The notes under the pieces were generated by a model, which made no database searches, was not told the origin of the DNA, and saw only the letters and a list, made by a program, of their open reading frames with translations. DNA of 64,000 nt, taken from assembly GCF_002288925.2 (NCBI RefSeq), contig NW_022098001.1, positions 18,642,370-18,706,369 of the forward strand, written 5' to 3'. The position numbers and the translations under genes are program-made. Of the stretch, positions 1 to 13,090 are shown piece after piece; within the stretch, counting starts at the first letter, position 1, and the number at the start of each line of letters is the position of its first letter. This DNA comes from Delphinapterus leucas. Its lineage: Eukaryota; Chordata; Mammalia; Artiodactyla; Monodontidae.

Positions 1-505
1 GATTCAATGCAATCCCTATCAAATTACCAATGGCATTTTTCTCAGAATTAGAATAAAACATTTTACAGTTTGTATGGAAGCACAAAAGACGATGAATAGT
101 CAAAGCAATCTTGAGAAAGAAAAATGGAGCTGGAGGAATCAGGCTCCCTGATTTCATACTGTACTACAAACCTACAGTCATCAAAACATTATGGTACTGA
201 CACAAAAAAAAGAAATATAGATCAATGGAACAGGATAGAAAGTCCAGAGATAAACCCACACACCTATGGTCACCTAATCTGTGACAAAATAGGCAAGACT
301 CTACAATGGAGAAAAGATAGCCTCTTCAAGAAATGGTGCTGGGAAAACTGGACAGCTACATGTAAAAGAATGAAATTTGAACACTCCCTAACATCATACA
401 CAAAAATAAACTCGAAATGGATTGAAGACCTAAATGTAAGATTGGACACTATTAAACTCTTAGAGCAAAACATGGGCAGAACACCCTTAGACATAAATCG
501 CAGTA
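1..505 (+). mobile_element. L1 ORF2 fragment at the left edge
   Basis: The sequence matches the L1 ORF2 region after the reverse transcriptase, from the 'gattcaatgcaatccctatc' segment up to the segment before 'cacagcaagatc', by direct comparison with copies at 30859, 45993 and 56340. It ends abruptly near 505 without the L1 3' UTR or poly(A), so the right end was lost by deletion or rearrangement. The reading frame is broken; the longest open stretch is 124-519. The left end is cut by the window. Confidence 0.85.
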
Positions 506-1203
506 CTCTTTCATTTTAAATGATACACTTTTTAAACTAGGAGAACACCATATCAAGTTTAACCCTTATAAAATTGAGAAAAAAATCTGGTCCGTAATTA
601 CGTGCCTTAAAAATGAACTGAGGTTAATTCCAGATAGGTCTTTGGAAAGCTTAGAAGGCAGAGCAAGAGATTAAAATATTTTCAAACTGCAGATCCCCAT
701 GTATTAAGAGAATTATAGTTTTGCAGTTTAGTGAAAGAGGAAACAAGGCTCTAATTTTTGTAATAAAATGTTATTAAATAACCAAGAAATTTTAAAAAAT
801 CTAAATCCTATCATAACTAGATATCTTCTAGTTTGAAATCAGAAAATACTGTAGAGATGTTATATTATTTAAGACTTTTAAATTGACAAACTCCATTATA
901 AAGGGCTCATCCTGGAATTGTCAAGGATTTTTTTCATGTAGGTTTCTTTCCTCTGGCTCCTTCTATTGCTCTGTCTCACACCAGCAGCCCCTAACAAGAA
1001 CATATGGCCCCTTGAATGTCTTTGCTCAGAGAACAATGCCAAAGTAACCTCAAAGTAACCCTCTTCAAACAAGTAGAATTTCAGGAAAATATGCGTGGGT
1101 ATGAAAATGGGAACATATATAGAGTTAACCCAAACTTGGAGATTAATAACAGATGAAGACACAGATCACATTCATGTGCATCTGACAACATAGTGTGGTA
1201 GTT
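506..1203. other. Unassigned intronic sequence
   Basis: AT-rich sequence with no repeat, exon or RNA gene that I can recognise. Confidence 0.4.
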
Positions 1204-1219
1204 AAGAAACGGGGTCTGG

Positions 1220-1549
1220 GGACTTCCCTGGTGGCCCAGTGGTAAAGAATCCACCTTACAATGCAGGGGACGCAGGTTCGATCCCTGGTTGGGGAACTCA
1301 ACACCCACATGCCGCGGGGCAACTAAGCCCGCATGCCACAACTACTGAGCTTGCACACCTCAACTAGTGAGGCTGCATGCTACAAACTACAGAGCCCACG
1401 CACCCTGGAGCCTGTGTGCCACAACTAGAGAAGAGAAAATCCTCACGGCATAACTAGAGAGAAGCCCATGAGCCACAATGAAGAGCCCGTGTGACACAAC
1501 CAGGACCTGATGCAGCCAAAAATAAATTAAATAAATAAATACTAATAAA
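1220..1549 (+). mobile_element. CHR-1-type tRNA-derived SINE
   Basis: It starts 'gacttccctggtggcccagtgg' (first bases), has a box-B-like ggttcgatccc at about 1275, a CHR body with repeated 'cacaac' motifs, and an A/T-rich tail of aaataaat units. It is flanked by a 16-bp duplication, 1204-1219 and 1550-1565 (aagaaacggggtctgg with one mismatch). CHR SINEs are pol III-type elements moved by L1 machinery. Confidence 0.88.
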
Positions 1550-1594
1550 AAGAAACTGGGTCTGGAGATATTTACACTGAAGTTCTAATATGTA

Positions 1595-1815
1595 CTTGTA
1601 CCACTTAACAGCATCGTGAACTTGGGAAAAATTAAAATTGAAACAAAATTAAAATTAAAAACTTCTAAGTTCCTATTTTCCTAACTGTAAGATAAGAACA
1701 GTATCAATCTCATAGCTTGCTGTGAGAAGTAAATGAAAAATACATGGCATGTAAAATGCACTGTATGATGTCTAGCTTGTAGTTTTTGATAAATGAATAT
1801 TCACTATTGTTATAA
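1595..1815 (+). repeat. MIR SINE remnant
   Basis: Decayed match to MIR: 'gtgaacttggg', then 'cctaactgtaagataagaacagtatc', then 'tgtgagaagtaaatga', in the order of the MIR consensus. Ancient mammal-wide repeat. Confidence 0.5.
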
Positions 1816-3259
1816 ATCCATTGGTGGAAGGATATTACAAAGTGTAATGAACAGATCATTGGCCTAAAATTCACAAGACCTGGGTTTAAATGGTGTGATA
1901 ATAGTTCAGTTCACAATTATTGCTAGGATAAATATATGGTTCGTTTGGTATGTAACAGGTTTTCTACAAATATTAATTTTTCTGAGTTCTTTCTACATAT
2001 AGTTAGTACTGCACATCTGTTACCTTGATTTTTCAGAAATGTATAATTTTTACATTCATATTTGTTACCACATTGAAGCTGTAGCCCATGAAATTTGGTC
2101 TTTGAGGAGTTACAATGTAGAGTTACAAATATATAGTTCAACTGCAAAATTAATTTAAAAGTGTTTCTGTCTTTGACTTGTTTCTCATCAAGGATAGCAT
2201 ATGAGATCCAATTTATAAATCTAAACAACACTTCTTGCATTATCTCTTTTATCTACTCTGAATTCTGTCAACCATATCCTCTTCCAGACCATTTCATTTC
2301 CCAGAATCTGTTCAAAATTCTTTCTCAGTCTCTAATGTGATTTTACTCCCTCTTTTTCTTTTCTCTCCCAGATCTTTTTATGTATATTGGCTAAGATTTC
2401 TTCCCTTCTCCTCAAGTCATTATGAGTGTGGTTCTGTTCATCCGGGCCCATTTCTTTATTCTGCTTCATAGGAACATAGAAACCAGAAAAATAATAGCAG
2501 GAGGATATGGGGAAGATGTCCATGTTGGTGGCATTGTTTTTGAAACTCCAGGAATTCTCACATAAAAACCAATAGTGCAAATAGATAACAACAACAACAA
2601 AACTCCATAGCCAACAAATAACAACAAAACTAGAGTTTAAGGTATCATCATGAGCCACAAGTTACAAGTGGTTAAGGACAAAATCACTGATAGCCAGAAG
2701 GTCTGCATTGCATGGTATTACTGGCTGGATGTATAGGAAGGAACAAAGGGAAGCAATGGGATATGTGACAGATCTGAAGACAAGAGAACTCCAAAATAGC
2801 CAACAAATGTTCACAAGAAAGCATAATTGACTAGCTTGAAAACAGCTAAATCTGGGAGGAATTTTATCCCAAAGTAGGTGAGCATAAAAATCTTAGTAAA
2901 GTCTAAAGAGGTTGGAAGCATGAGCCCCTGTGAACTCTTGAAATTAATTAGCTAAGATGGTATGCTAGGAGGGTCCCACACTGAAGATAAACTGCAGGGA
3001 GTCAAATCAAAACTGAGCAGGACAGGTTCACAGAGATCAAGAAGAGAAGATTCAAATAAAAGTCAGGGAGAGGTACAGAGCCAGAAATCTCAGAAGGAAA
3101 GACACTATAGTTTTCAATACTACAAGATAACCAAGAGGGAGGTCTGTGAATTCAGAAGAACTATTCTGAATACAACCTTCTTTGAAAAATCCAGGAAAAT
3201 TAGTATTTTTTTTAAAGTAGGCAATAGAAAATTATTAAGGTCAAATTCTATATAATTTT
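1816..3259. other. Unassigned intronic sequence
   Basis: About 1.4 kb without a recognised repeat or exon. Open frames on either strand here show no family motif and no codon-like pattern. Confidence 0.35.
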
Positions 3260-3894
3260 ATTATAAAAAAGGGATATGAGCAAAATAACATTCCTGCAGA
3301 CAGTGAACGCACACCAGAAAGACAAGCCCACCAAACAGATCAAAAGTATAACCAAGTATTTTAAAATGAGACAAAAGACATTAATGAAAAATTGAAGAAA
3401 AAAGAAAATAAGGAAAAGAAACAAAAAGGATTTGAGATGAAGTAACAAATATTGTAGATATGCAAAGAAGATCCAAAATACTTAGAGTTCCTAAAGAATA
3501 AGTGTAGAAATCAACAAAGAAACAGAACAAATACTAGAATCTAACATTCAAGAATGTTTTTCTGAAATAAAAAGATTTGAAATTAGGTATAAAGCCATAC
3601 TACATGTGTAAGAATACCAACTCAGAACAAACACATCAAGACATATTTTAGTAAAATTACTGGACTTTAAAGGCAAAGAAAAAAGTCTTTGTGCACTTAC
3701 ACATAAAGAGAAAATGAGTCTCAGAGTTAAAAAATACCTAGATTATGTTGAGGCTTTACAAAAGCAATGCCTTTTTACCAGAAGAAAGTACAGAAACATA
3801 TTTCAGGTATACAAAATAAGAAAATGAAGCCAAGGATTTTACATCAGGAAAATTGACTTCTAAGTGTAAGGTGCACAGAAAAATTGTCAATATG

Positions 3895-4108
3895 GGGCTT
3901 CCCGGGTGGCGCAGTGGTTGAGGGTCTGCCTGCCGATGCAGGGAACACGAGTTCGTGCCCCGGTCCGGGAAGATCCCACATGCCGCGGAGCGGCTGGGCC
4001 CGTGAGCCATGGCCACTGAGCCTGCGCGTCCAGAGCCTGTGCTTCGCAACGGGAGAGGCCACAGCAGTGAGAGGCCCGCATACCGCAAAAAAAAAAAAAA
4101 AAAAAAAA
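3895..4108 (+). mobile_element. Young CHR-2-type cetacean SINE
   Basis: A tRNA-related head ('gcttcccgggtggcgcagtgg') is followed by a body rich in intact CpG (gccgcggagcggctgggcc) and a pure A tail of more than 20 bases. It has a perfect duplication, 3881-3894 and 4106-4119 (aaattgtcaatatg). The retained CpGs, homopolymer tail and perfect duplication point to a recent insertion. Open frames on both strands here are SINE shadows. Confidence 0.93.
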
Positions 4109-4234
4109 TTGTCAATATGTAAAAACTTAGATTAAATTGTTCCCATGATGTCTTCCTGAGGAATCATCTAGAGAATGAGCTTCATACAGCCTAAATTACT
4201 AGAGTGTTCAACATAAAGACCAATGATGTAGGCC

Positions 4235-4460
4235 AGGTACTGGAAAACTATTTTGGAGAGGCCTACACAGTAAATATTTTAGACTTTATGAACCAGGAGG
4301 CCACAAATCCTGCCAATATAGCATGAAATCCCCCGTAGATAATTATTAAATGAATGAGTCTGGCTGTGTTTGTAGACCATATTAAACGTGTGCTTGGCAG
4401 ATTCTGGCAGATGGCTGAAGTTTTCTGACCCCTAATTTGGGCACTGAACATCAAAAGCTG
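4235..4460 (+). repeat. hAT-Charlie-type DNA transposon remnant (MER family)
   Basis: 'cagtaaatattttagacttt', 'gccacaaatcctgccaatat' and 'tgagtctggctgtgtttg' match in order a non-autonomous hAT element carrying the gtaaatattttaggctttg motif. The exact MER name is uncertain. Confidence 0.5.
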
Positions 4461-4970
4461 CCAACATCAAAAGAGACAATCAGATAGTATGTGCTTCCTG
4501 ATGAGATAACACACTATCAGGTATAGTCTTGTCAAACGAGACTTTGGATTCAGCTGACAATTTGAAGTAAAAACAGTTCAAAAGAACATGATGAATTGTA
4601 CCATGAGAAGTCAACAGCAGTCTAGATGGTGAGCATCTCTCTAAAGGATTTCAAGGTAACCTGCAAATTAAAAGAGTTGTAACAGACATAAAAATGGGCA
4701 CAAATAAACTATAGTTTTTAGGGATGAACATTTGTATGATGAAACCATAATAAAATGCAAGGAAATGATTACTAGAGAGATCAGTTTGGTCATTATTTAC
4801 AGGGGAGGGAGGAGATTCTAATTGGGACAAGGCACTTGGAAGGTCTAGGGTGGTTGGTAAGTTTGTAATTTTGATCTGAGTGGTAGGGTATAATTATTAA
4901 GTTCCACATTTGATTTCTGTGGCTTTTCTCTTTCTCATTTTATTTTACAACAAAAGGGTTAAGATATGTG

Positions 4971-5429
4971 TACGAACCAGTCTGGTGGAGGTACACTATT
5001 CTCATGTTTGAGAGGTTGTGGGAATAGACAGATATGGGCTGTAAAATACAGGACTGTTTGGCAAGCAGTAGAAATACATACAAATTAGTAATTTTTATCA
5101 CTTCTCATATATTGTCTTCTTAACTGCTGGTCTGCATTTTTCTGGAGTGTAACACAGAAACAAATGTCAATTTTTTTTTTCAGTATAAAGAGCCCAGAGC
5201 TATATTTCTGCATAAATTGAGCTCAATATGTTTGTTGATATTGATAATAAAATATAACCAAAATTTCTTCTCCCAAAATAGGGTGCTTTCCACATTACTG
5301 CTCACACACTTTCTTTTGAATGTCATTTTTAAGCACATGAAATACCTCAAGGGTAACATTCACTTGTAATTTTTCTCCTCCTAAAAACCATGTATATGAG
5401 GTATCTAAAATATGCAAATTAAAATAATG
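4971..5429. other. Unassigned intronic sequence
   Basis: No recognised repeat, exon or RNA gene. Confidence 0.35.
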
Positions 5430-5645
5430 AAAGAGTGGAATGGTGGTTGTAAGGAGCTGGAGGGGGGGAGATGAAAATGGGGAGTTACTAGGCAACAGGC
5501 CTAAGTTTCAGTTAAGCAAGATGATTAAATTCTAGAGATCTGCTGTACAACATTGTACCTATAGCCAATGGTAATGTACTGTACACTTAAAAATTTAAGA
5601 GGATAGATCCCATGTTACTACCATAATAAAATAAATAAATAGATA
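5430..5645 (+). repeat. Old L1M 3' UTR fragment
   Basis: 'gtggaatggtggttgtaagg', 'gtttcagttaagcaagatga', 'ctgctgtacaacattgtacc' and 'gtactgtacacttaaaaatt' follow the 3' end of old mammalian L1M elements. It ends in aataaaataaataaat. Confidence 0.65.
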
Positions 5646-7334
5646 AATAAGTGGATACATTTTTTAAAAGTCTGAGAAACACTAAAAAGAAGAAACATTT
5701 CCAAACCTCTATTTTCAAATTGATTTTTATCACACACAGAGCATCTTTTTTTTAAAAAAAGTAAAGCTTTACTTTCAAGCTCCTTGATTAATCTTTACTT
5801 TGGGGAAAAAAAGAATAAAATTTGTAGATTAGTAACTCTATTATTTACTGAATATCCCTTTGTAAATACAACTGTGTAAGGTGCATTTAAAAAGGAAATA
5901 AAACAAAACAGCCTGATTTTGCAGTTGTTATAGATTAAAATGCATTCATTTCACGAACACTTATCTTACATTAACACACAGAAAACACTGATAAAGTACA
6001 GATAAAGTTTTAGCCAAACACTAACTACGCATAGGGTTTACTAATTAGGACACATTTCCATTCCCCTACAAAATGAATATTAACTACTAAAAGTCTCACT
6101 TGGCATGAGAGAGATATATTTAATTATTAACAAGAACATGGTATCTATAGTCTGTTGATCTGAGAAACAAACTTCAGTATCAGAAAGTCACTGAATTTCA
6201 TAGGCAAGCAGCTAATCAAAGACAACATATTATAGAGCTAAAAGGGAGCACTGAATACAAATTTCTCGTTTCCAAAATGAGGTATAGATTAAGGATACTT
6301 GTTCAAGTTCACACAGCCCTCCTAGAGTAGACTAGAATATAGTTGTCTTTTTCCTGCTGCTTCATATCAAAAAGTGTTTAAAACACAAAATTCCTCTTGA
6401 TCATTTCTGGGTCTGTGGAGAGAAACAGCAATTTCCAGTCTCTTGAGGCTGTGAAGGGCAGAGGCTCTTGACTCTAAAACTGCCCTTAAGGGCACTTCTG
6501 GAAGGAAAGCTTTTCAGAGCGAAGAAGGAGAAATTAAAATGGAGGGGAAATGTCATCTAAATTACAGCTGAACTTCTATTTAAGCTGATAGTAGCAAAAA
6601 GGCAGCATAAATTTCTGAAAATCAGTTTTTCTTGATCACAGACACAAATCATGTCATCTTCAGAAGGTTTTTCTCAGAAACATTTAAGGCCTTCACGTAA
6701 AGATTCATCAAAGTCCATGCTGAACTGAGTATCTCCAGGCTGCCAGTTATTTCAATTATAATTTTATATTCTTCTTTCATATTTGAGATAGATTTTCTGT
6801 GTTCTGTATTGAATCAAACACTCAAAAACCTTAATATTAGATGGTAAAATTTAGATTTTTAGAAGAAATGAAAAAGTTATAACCTTACTATCCATCAATC
6901 TATTTTTCATCACTGAAATCAAAACATTTAAATATTTAGAATGATTAAAGTATGTTGCTGAAAAAAAATCAAGAAACTGATAGAGCAAAATTAATTCATT
7001 TTTAATGTAAACAACAAAAAGCAAATTTCGATTAGGCATTTTGAGCTCCAGACTTGGGGTACTATAGAAAATGAAAAGACTATAAGACAGTGATGAAACT
7101 CATAAGAATCTTGATGGTTTCTTACAAAAGGATACATTTTAATCAGAAGCTTAGAGTTTGCTCCTTTGCTATGACAACAGATGTAGAGTCCTGTAGTTGG
7201 AAGGTTAATAATCTTCATTATGCTCAGAAGTGGCCCCATGTTAACAGTTTAGTGATTGGACTGCAAGGAACTGATTTGAGTATTTCTACCAAATTCTGAA
7301 TAATATTTTTTGATCCTCATGGAGGATGTGATTC
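5646..7334. other. Unassigned intronic sequence
   Basis: About 1.7 kb of AT-rich sequence without a recognised repeat. The open frames at 6851-7299 on both strands show no family signature. Confidence 0.35.
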
Positions 7335-7450
7335 CATGTTGACAGGCTTGGCCATGAACTCATAGTGTGACTTTGGGTAAGTCCACTAACTCTCATGTGT
7401 TTGTTTCCTCAAATCTATGAAATGGGAGCACTGGGCTCAGCTTCCACCCC
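7335..7450 (+). repeat. MIR SINE core remnant
   Basis: 'gtgtgactttgggtaagtcc' followed by 'gtttcctcaaatctatgaaa' matches the MIR core. Confidence 0.6.
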
Positions 7451-9059
7451 AGAACAGGCTAAGTCTGTGTTCACTGGTTCGTCTAATGCTAGTGGAAAGA
7501 AAAGAACCTATTTTTCCTCTTCTTTGCATAGCTGAAGCAATTCTCTTGTACCCACTCTACCCTTCTCTTCTTGCTCTATGGTCTCAAAAAAGGTCAATGC
7601 AGGGAGATACAGAGCTTACAGAATTATGATCATTCTGTCGCGTGCATCTTGATATTTCACATGATCCTTGAATCTTACCACTTTGGTAAATAAGAACTAA
7701 AGTCAGCTGCTTTGCTGATGAGCAACTTTTTAATGAAATGAAGAAAATAACTCTAATAATGAAAATGTGCAAACAGTAGAATCACAGAGAAAAGCACAGG
7801 GAAGGTTTTATTCCTTTTAATTAGAGAGGATACCTTTATAGTACCCAGTTAAATACTAATGTAGTCTTCAAAGCTTCACATCAGGTAGTCAGTGTTTGCG
7901 TAGCAACACTGATTATTCTTACTAGTGTATTTGACTCTAGGGAGGAATGTTAGGTTTCCTTCTCCCATACTGTCAACCCTGGGTCTCAGAATATTTCCAG
8001 AACATTCTAAGAACTATAATGTTCATCCTCATTATAAAACTGTATCAAGAATAAGGACCTACCTGAGTTACATATTTCCTATGACAAAGAAAAAAAGCAT
8101 TGTAAACCTTTCTGGATCAAACCAGGGTATAATAAATATACACAAAAATCAAATGTACTATATAGTATTATATACACCAAGGATGATATATGAGCATCAG
8201 TATATATAGACCTAGGCAATTTGTTTTTGATGCAGTCACTATCCCTTTCTGCACATCTCTCTCTGTCTCAGAGTTTCTCCAGCTCAGAAACTTTGGATCC
8301 CATCCTTTCACTCTTAGCAAGCTTCCCACTATCCTTTGCTAAGTTATTAGATAACAAAGATATTAGGTCTTTCCCTTCCCATGGACATTTGCTTTTGAGA
8401 CTTAAGAGAAATGGATCGCTAAAGGTGAATTTTTAAGGATTTGTGAATCTTTGCCCATGATCCTGAAATCATATTCTGGTATATAGTAGGTACTATGGCA
8501 GCCATGGAGGTGCTACCAGAGAAAACCCGTCAAAAGAACATACATATTTGACAGCCTCCAGCTACTATACCTTAGGGATCCTCTGAAATGTTAATGCTGA
8601 AGCCACATTCTCTCCAGGCTACTCCTAACTAATGATTGAACATAGTGAAGGTTCAAGAGCTGGGCCATCTCTGCCTGATGTGGAACTCCTTTTTGGGCAG
8701 GCTTTGCTCTGGGCCTCCTCATTGGCCTGGTCAGGACTTAGAGGTATTTCATGCTCAACTTCCATGTCTTTTTCCAGATGTCAGATAAGCATCATAGTGC
8801 AAAGCTTCTTCCCACTATTCCTGCTTCCTCTCCCCTTTACCCTTCAGAGGCATTTCTCCCAACAAATTTCTTGCACTCCTAGATTCATCTTGGCATCTGC
8901 TTTCCAGAGGATTTGAGCAGACACAGCACTCCATAAATATTGGTTGGGTCAGATAAAGGAATCTCAGGATGAAATACATGAACTATTAGAAGAGGTGAAG
9001 AGAGCTGTGAGGAAACAAGATTGAGTACCTACCATTTGCCAGGTGCTTAGCTGTAAGAG
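7451..9059. other. Unassigned intronic sequence
   Basis: Includes open frames at 7925-8209, 8221-8436 and 8632-8916, all without a recognisable domain or flanking splice context. Treated as non-coding. Confidence 0.35.
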
Positions 9060-9155
9060 AAACTCATGCAGTTGGACTAAAAGATTAGTTGAAATAATGT
9101 GTGCTCAGTAGCTGATATGTATTAAATGCTCAATAAATAGCAGATATCCTTATTA
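9060..9155 (+). repeat. MIR 3' end remnant
   Basis: 'gttgaaataatgtgtgctca' and 'aaatgctcaataaatagcag' match the 3' portion of MIR. Confidence 0.45.
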
Positions 9156-12100
9156 TAAAGAATTACATTAGATTCTGTATGAAAAGGTCAGGTGGGTATG
9201 AGATATCAAGAGTCATGAAAGAGGCAAAGAATCAGGCAAGAAAAGAGATCAGGGATCTGAAGGGAATATAGTCCAAGCAGTAGTCTGGGTTCAGTCATCT
9301 TGGCATGGATAAGAAGAACTCCTTAGGAGCTGCAGTTACTAATGAAGTTTTAGACCTTCTGGGGATATTCACCCTTGGTGAACCCAAATATTAATTTTTT
9401 TTTCATTTTTCAGGGTTCTGTGATTATGCAGGTCCCTAATTGTTAATATAGTGTCTGATTTCAGTGAATGAGGAACTATTGGTATCAATTTATAAGTGGT
9501 CCTACAAGGCTATATTTTTAAATTCGGATTTGGGGCCCTGAGTGGTGGTGGGTGGAAGAGGGGAAGAGAGAGCATACAGGGCCTTGGTGTGAGATCTTGA
9601 CTTCCTTTCTATCTGAACTTATTCTCATTGAGAGCTCCAAGGCTTAGCAGTTAGCTTTTTCATCTGCTTAAAATGCAGCTCCATAGTTAGGTGTGTGATT
9701 ATGGGCTTTTCTTAATTGTAGTTTGATTAAAGAGACTTTCCAGATGTAAGACACAATTTTGAGGTCACATTCTTTACCTCCTAAGAAGATACAGGTTATA
9801 AGTAGAAAAGTTCCTCCAGAATACTACAGAGGATAAAAAACTTGTAAAGAGGCAATAATTAATCTCATCTTGTAGCAATATAAAAGGAATTATTCTTTAG
9901 GCCAATTGATTATGCTCAAAGCCATCTAAGTGATCTGTCATCAGTGACTTTCAGAAGGTAGCTCCTGATTCCTCTTAGTAAATTAAGCCTACAAGTGAAA
10001 GCATTCTTAATTCATTACATGCCAGTACACCTGCCACAAACATAATTAGTCCAGTCTCATAAGGGTGTCATTTTTGAAAGGTTAATAGATCCATCCATGC
10101 TTACCCCATCGCCCCAGGGGTCAGTTTTCAATTTGCCTATTCATGATGTGTTCTGCTGCTCTTGAAATGCAATGAATTTCTCAAAGAATTGGTAGTTTGT
10201 TTCTAATGTAAGATAGTATTGCATTTCAGCATTGCTGAAATATACAATCTGGTGGTCTGAAAGACTAATTAGGAAATCTATTACCATACCATATACAATG
10301 ATATAGCCATCTCAACTCGATCTTTTATTGAAACTATCAGGGCCAAATGTGTTTCAAAATTCAGAAATTTTCAGAATCTAGAAAGGTAATAGTATATACC
10401 ATGTATCATATAATATCCTTATCAGGGTCTGGGGCAGCACCCAGCACCCAATGACTATATTGATATTTTTGCAGCACAATACTGAATATTAAAATAGGTT
10501 TTGCTACCAAGTGAATTTAGGTGCTAAGCTTATCAAACAGCATCAACAACAAACAACAAGAAAAAGAAAGCCAAAGCATTCAGTTTGCAGAACTTCATGG
10601 ATTTCGGAATTGCAAATAGGAGTGGTAGTGAATTTGCATCCTAACTCCTCCTCAAACAATCTCCATGAAGATTTTGGGAACAGAAGAGAAAGAGTTGCCA
10701 AGAATTTAGCTTGAAATTGAAGTAGGGGACATTTATTGCTGCTTTCTACCTGTTAATTCTATAAGACTCATTTTCAAAATTTCTCTTAGGCTACATAAAA
10801 TATGGACTCTCTACATAATGGTTTGTCTAAAATGAGTAACTTGGACGAATTATTCTTTTACCGATAATCAGCTCATTGAGCTTTACTTGTGACTCTGATA
10901 TGCATGAGAAAATATAAAAGGGAGTGGAGAGTAAGAATTAAAGGAAGAAAACAGCTCCTTCCAGTTACTGCCCTTTTCCTATGGCCACAGGTCCATCCTC
11001 ACAGTAGTCTCATCTTTGCAAAGAGGCTGAAGAGTTGACTATTTTGCATTAATACTTTGCAGCACAGGGAAGGGGGATTACAAAATTTCCTACTGTTTCT
11101 CTTTATTAGATCAACAATCACTTTTTCTATCAGCCGAAAAATCTGGTAACACAATGATCAAGATAGTAGAATAGTTATTAATAAAAGTGTTCTTGTTATC
11201 ATCACTCTTGGGTAACTTTTGTTTCCTATTACAATCTTCTTGGTGCTTAAGACCTGGTTACACCTTGAATGTAGTAGGTGCTACTAGTGTGCTTATTAAA
11301 TTGGATTGAGAAAGCATCCTTATGCCCTTCACACCACACCCTTTGTTTGTTTGCTTATTGCTTTTCAAAAGAAGTCTGTGTTTCCTATTGTTGAAGCTAC
11401 TTTTCCTGTTTTCTCTCTAGGATTCAGAGGCATTGGATTCTGCTCCTGAAGATATTTATATCCTTTGTACTTCCAAGGGGGTTGTAGGAGTATATAATCT
11501 ATCACTGCAAATGATCTGTTTTGATCACATAAATGAAGAGATGGCTGACTAAGAGTTGTGCTTCCTTTTCAGTTATTCTCCTATATTGTTATGAATTAAT
11601 TTCTGTTGGATTTTGATAATTCTGTTATTGACAGACATTTGTACCTGCACATACTCATGTGTGTCTCTACCCATAAGTAGCAGTTTGGCCTGTCACTCAG
11701 GGATATACATGCACTTCTATGCATTCACCAGACTGAAATTCTCCCAGAAACAAGCTCATTTTGCTTCATCATTATTAAAAATATTTATGTGGGAAAAAAG
11801 TGTTTAGAACTGTTAAGAAACATATAACTAAATATGTTATCAATGTATTTTATAGGAAATTTATGCTATATGTCTCTTTTTCCTCCTTGCTCTTTATCAG
11901 CATGAAAATGAGGCTTCTGTTTCTAAGAAACTCTAAAAATATTACTCACCTGCACCTACCCTGTTCTGCCACATTATAATCTTGGTTATAGCTCTCAAAT
12001 GTCAGAACAGAAGATCATGAACTGAAGATGTGTCATAGAAAAAACTGCTTTAAAGGCAAGTTCAACATAATGGACTAAGGAAAAAAATCCAACCATGAGA

Positions 12101-12629
12101 AAACTTGATGTTGACTTAATTAAAAAAAAAAAGGCATCCTTTATAAAATACAAACTGTATGAGCACTAAAATTAAAACTGCTAATCCTTTTCTTTTTTTC
12201 AGTCCTCTCCAGCTGGCTACAAAATGTCTCTGGCCCCTTGCCAGGGAGCCCTGAATGTCTCTGGCACCAATGGAACACAGGCAGGCTAGAGACAGGCAGT
12301 TCTCACTTCACATTTTGGTAAATTCAGAAACAGTATGTTGCTGCCCTGGGCAGCTAAACATTCCAAATTTTAGAAACAATTTTTGGTGGAAATTTTGTGA
12401 ATCTGCTCCCTCGTCACGTTTTCCCTGGTTCCTTGGAATGAACAGTCACTTTGCCGCTCAGCTTGACAAGAACTGTATTGCAGTCACTGATCCTCTCTTC
12501 CCTTCCACCTGATACAAGATCAGCAGTGACCTGCAGCACAGCCTTTCCTGTGATCTAATATATTTCAAAAAATGTTACTGAGTGGCTTAACTAGCCCTAG
12601 CACTATAAGATACTTCAAGATAGTAAATG
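9156..12629. other. Unassigned intronic sequence
   Basis: About 3.5 kb in which I recognise no repeat family, exon or RNA gene. A pyrimidine tract ending in ttttttcag at about 12201 resembles an acceptor but is not followed by a supportable exon. Confidence 0.3.
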
Positions 12630-13090
12630 GCTGAGTATGGTTGGGACAGAAATCACATAGGACTGGCCAAAGGTGGGACTGGAAAGATGAATAACAGTGC
12701 CAGATGGACAAGAGGGCCAAGTCTTGTGTGCCCTGGGCAAAGAGTCTGGATTTTTTCCTGAGAGCAGTGGAGAGCCATTGCAAAGTTTTAGGCAAATGAG
12801 GGAAAGTCTTATTTTTTAGAAAGATTTCTCATCCTGCAGGATGGAGCATGACCTAAAGACAACATTGGGAGCAGAATAATGAATTTGGTGTCTGTGGCAA
12901 ATAATTCCAGTTAGAATCATGGCAACTCTGCCGACCATGGTCCAGACAGTGGGTTGAGAGAGGAGGATGTGAACAATATTAAAGAGATTAAATCATTGGG
13001 ACTAGGTGATTGATTCTACCACAGGGGATAAAAGAAAGAGTGGAAGGTGACAAAGAACTGAAGGGGACACAAATTTGAAATTAACCCTTT
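12630..13090 (-). repeat. L2 LINE fragment
   Basis: 'gtctggattttttcctgaga' and 'gagagccattgcaaagtttt' are the reverse complement of the L2 segment that in plus sense reads '...aaaccctccaatggc...actcagaataaa...'. Heavily diverged, no coding capacity. Confidence 0.55.

Larger units (their letters stand above)
3260..4970 (+). mobile_element. HAL1 (ORF1-only L1 relative) remnant
   Basis: Sequence around 3620-3880 ('cacatcaagacatattttag', 'gccaaggattttacatcagg') and 4140-4200 ('cttcctgaggaatcatctag') follows the HAL1 ORF1 C-terminal region as I know it. A 3'-UTR-like part follows at about 4680-4970. It is interrupted by a SINE at 3895 and a hAT remnant near 4235. Coding capacity is gone. Confidence 0.6.

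Noticed and set aside
3909..3975. tRNA-like head of the SINE as a functional tRNA gene
   Set aside because: The A/B-box-like parts are those of a tRNA-derived SINE; no cloverleaf or intact acceptor stem is supportable.
3756..4135. Several open frames on both strands with 'signal-peptide-like' and Cys/Pro-rich sequences
   Set aside because: They are translations of the SINE and recur in near-identical form at 26122-26566, 29068-29385, 42139-42351 and 43244-43690. That is repeat sequence, not a gene family.
12180..12560. Pyrimidine tract ending in ttttttcag followed by moderately GC-rich sequence, as a possible exon
   Set aside because: It is on the plus strand, opposite to the gene. No matching donor or recognisable protein was found, and the frame at 12255-12512 matches nothing I know.
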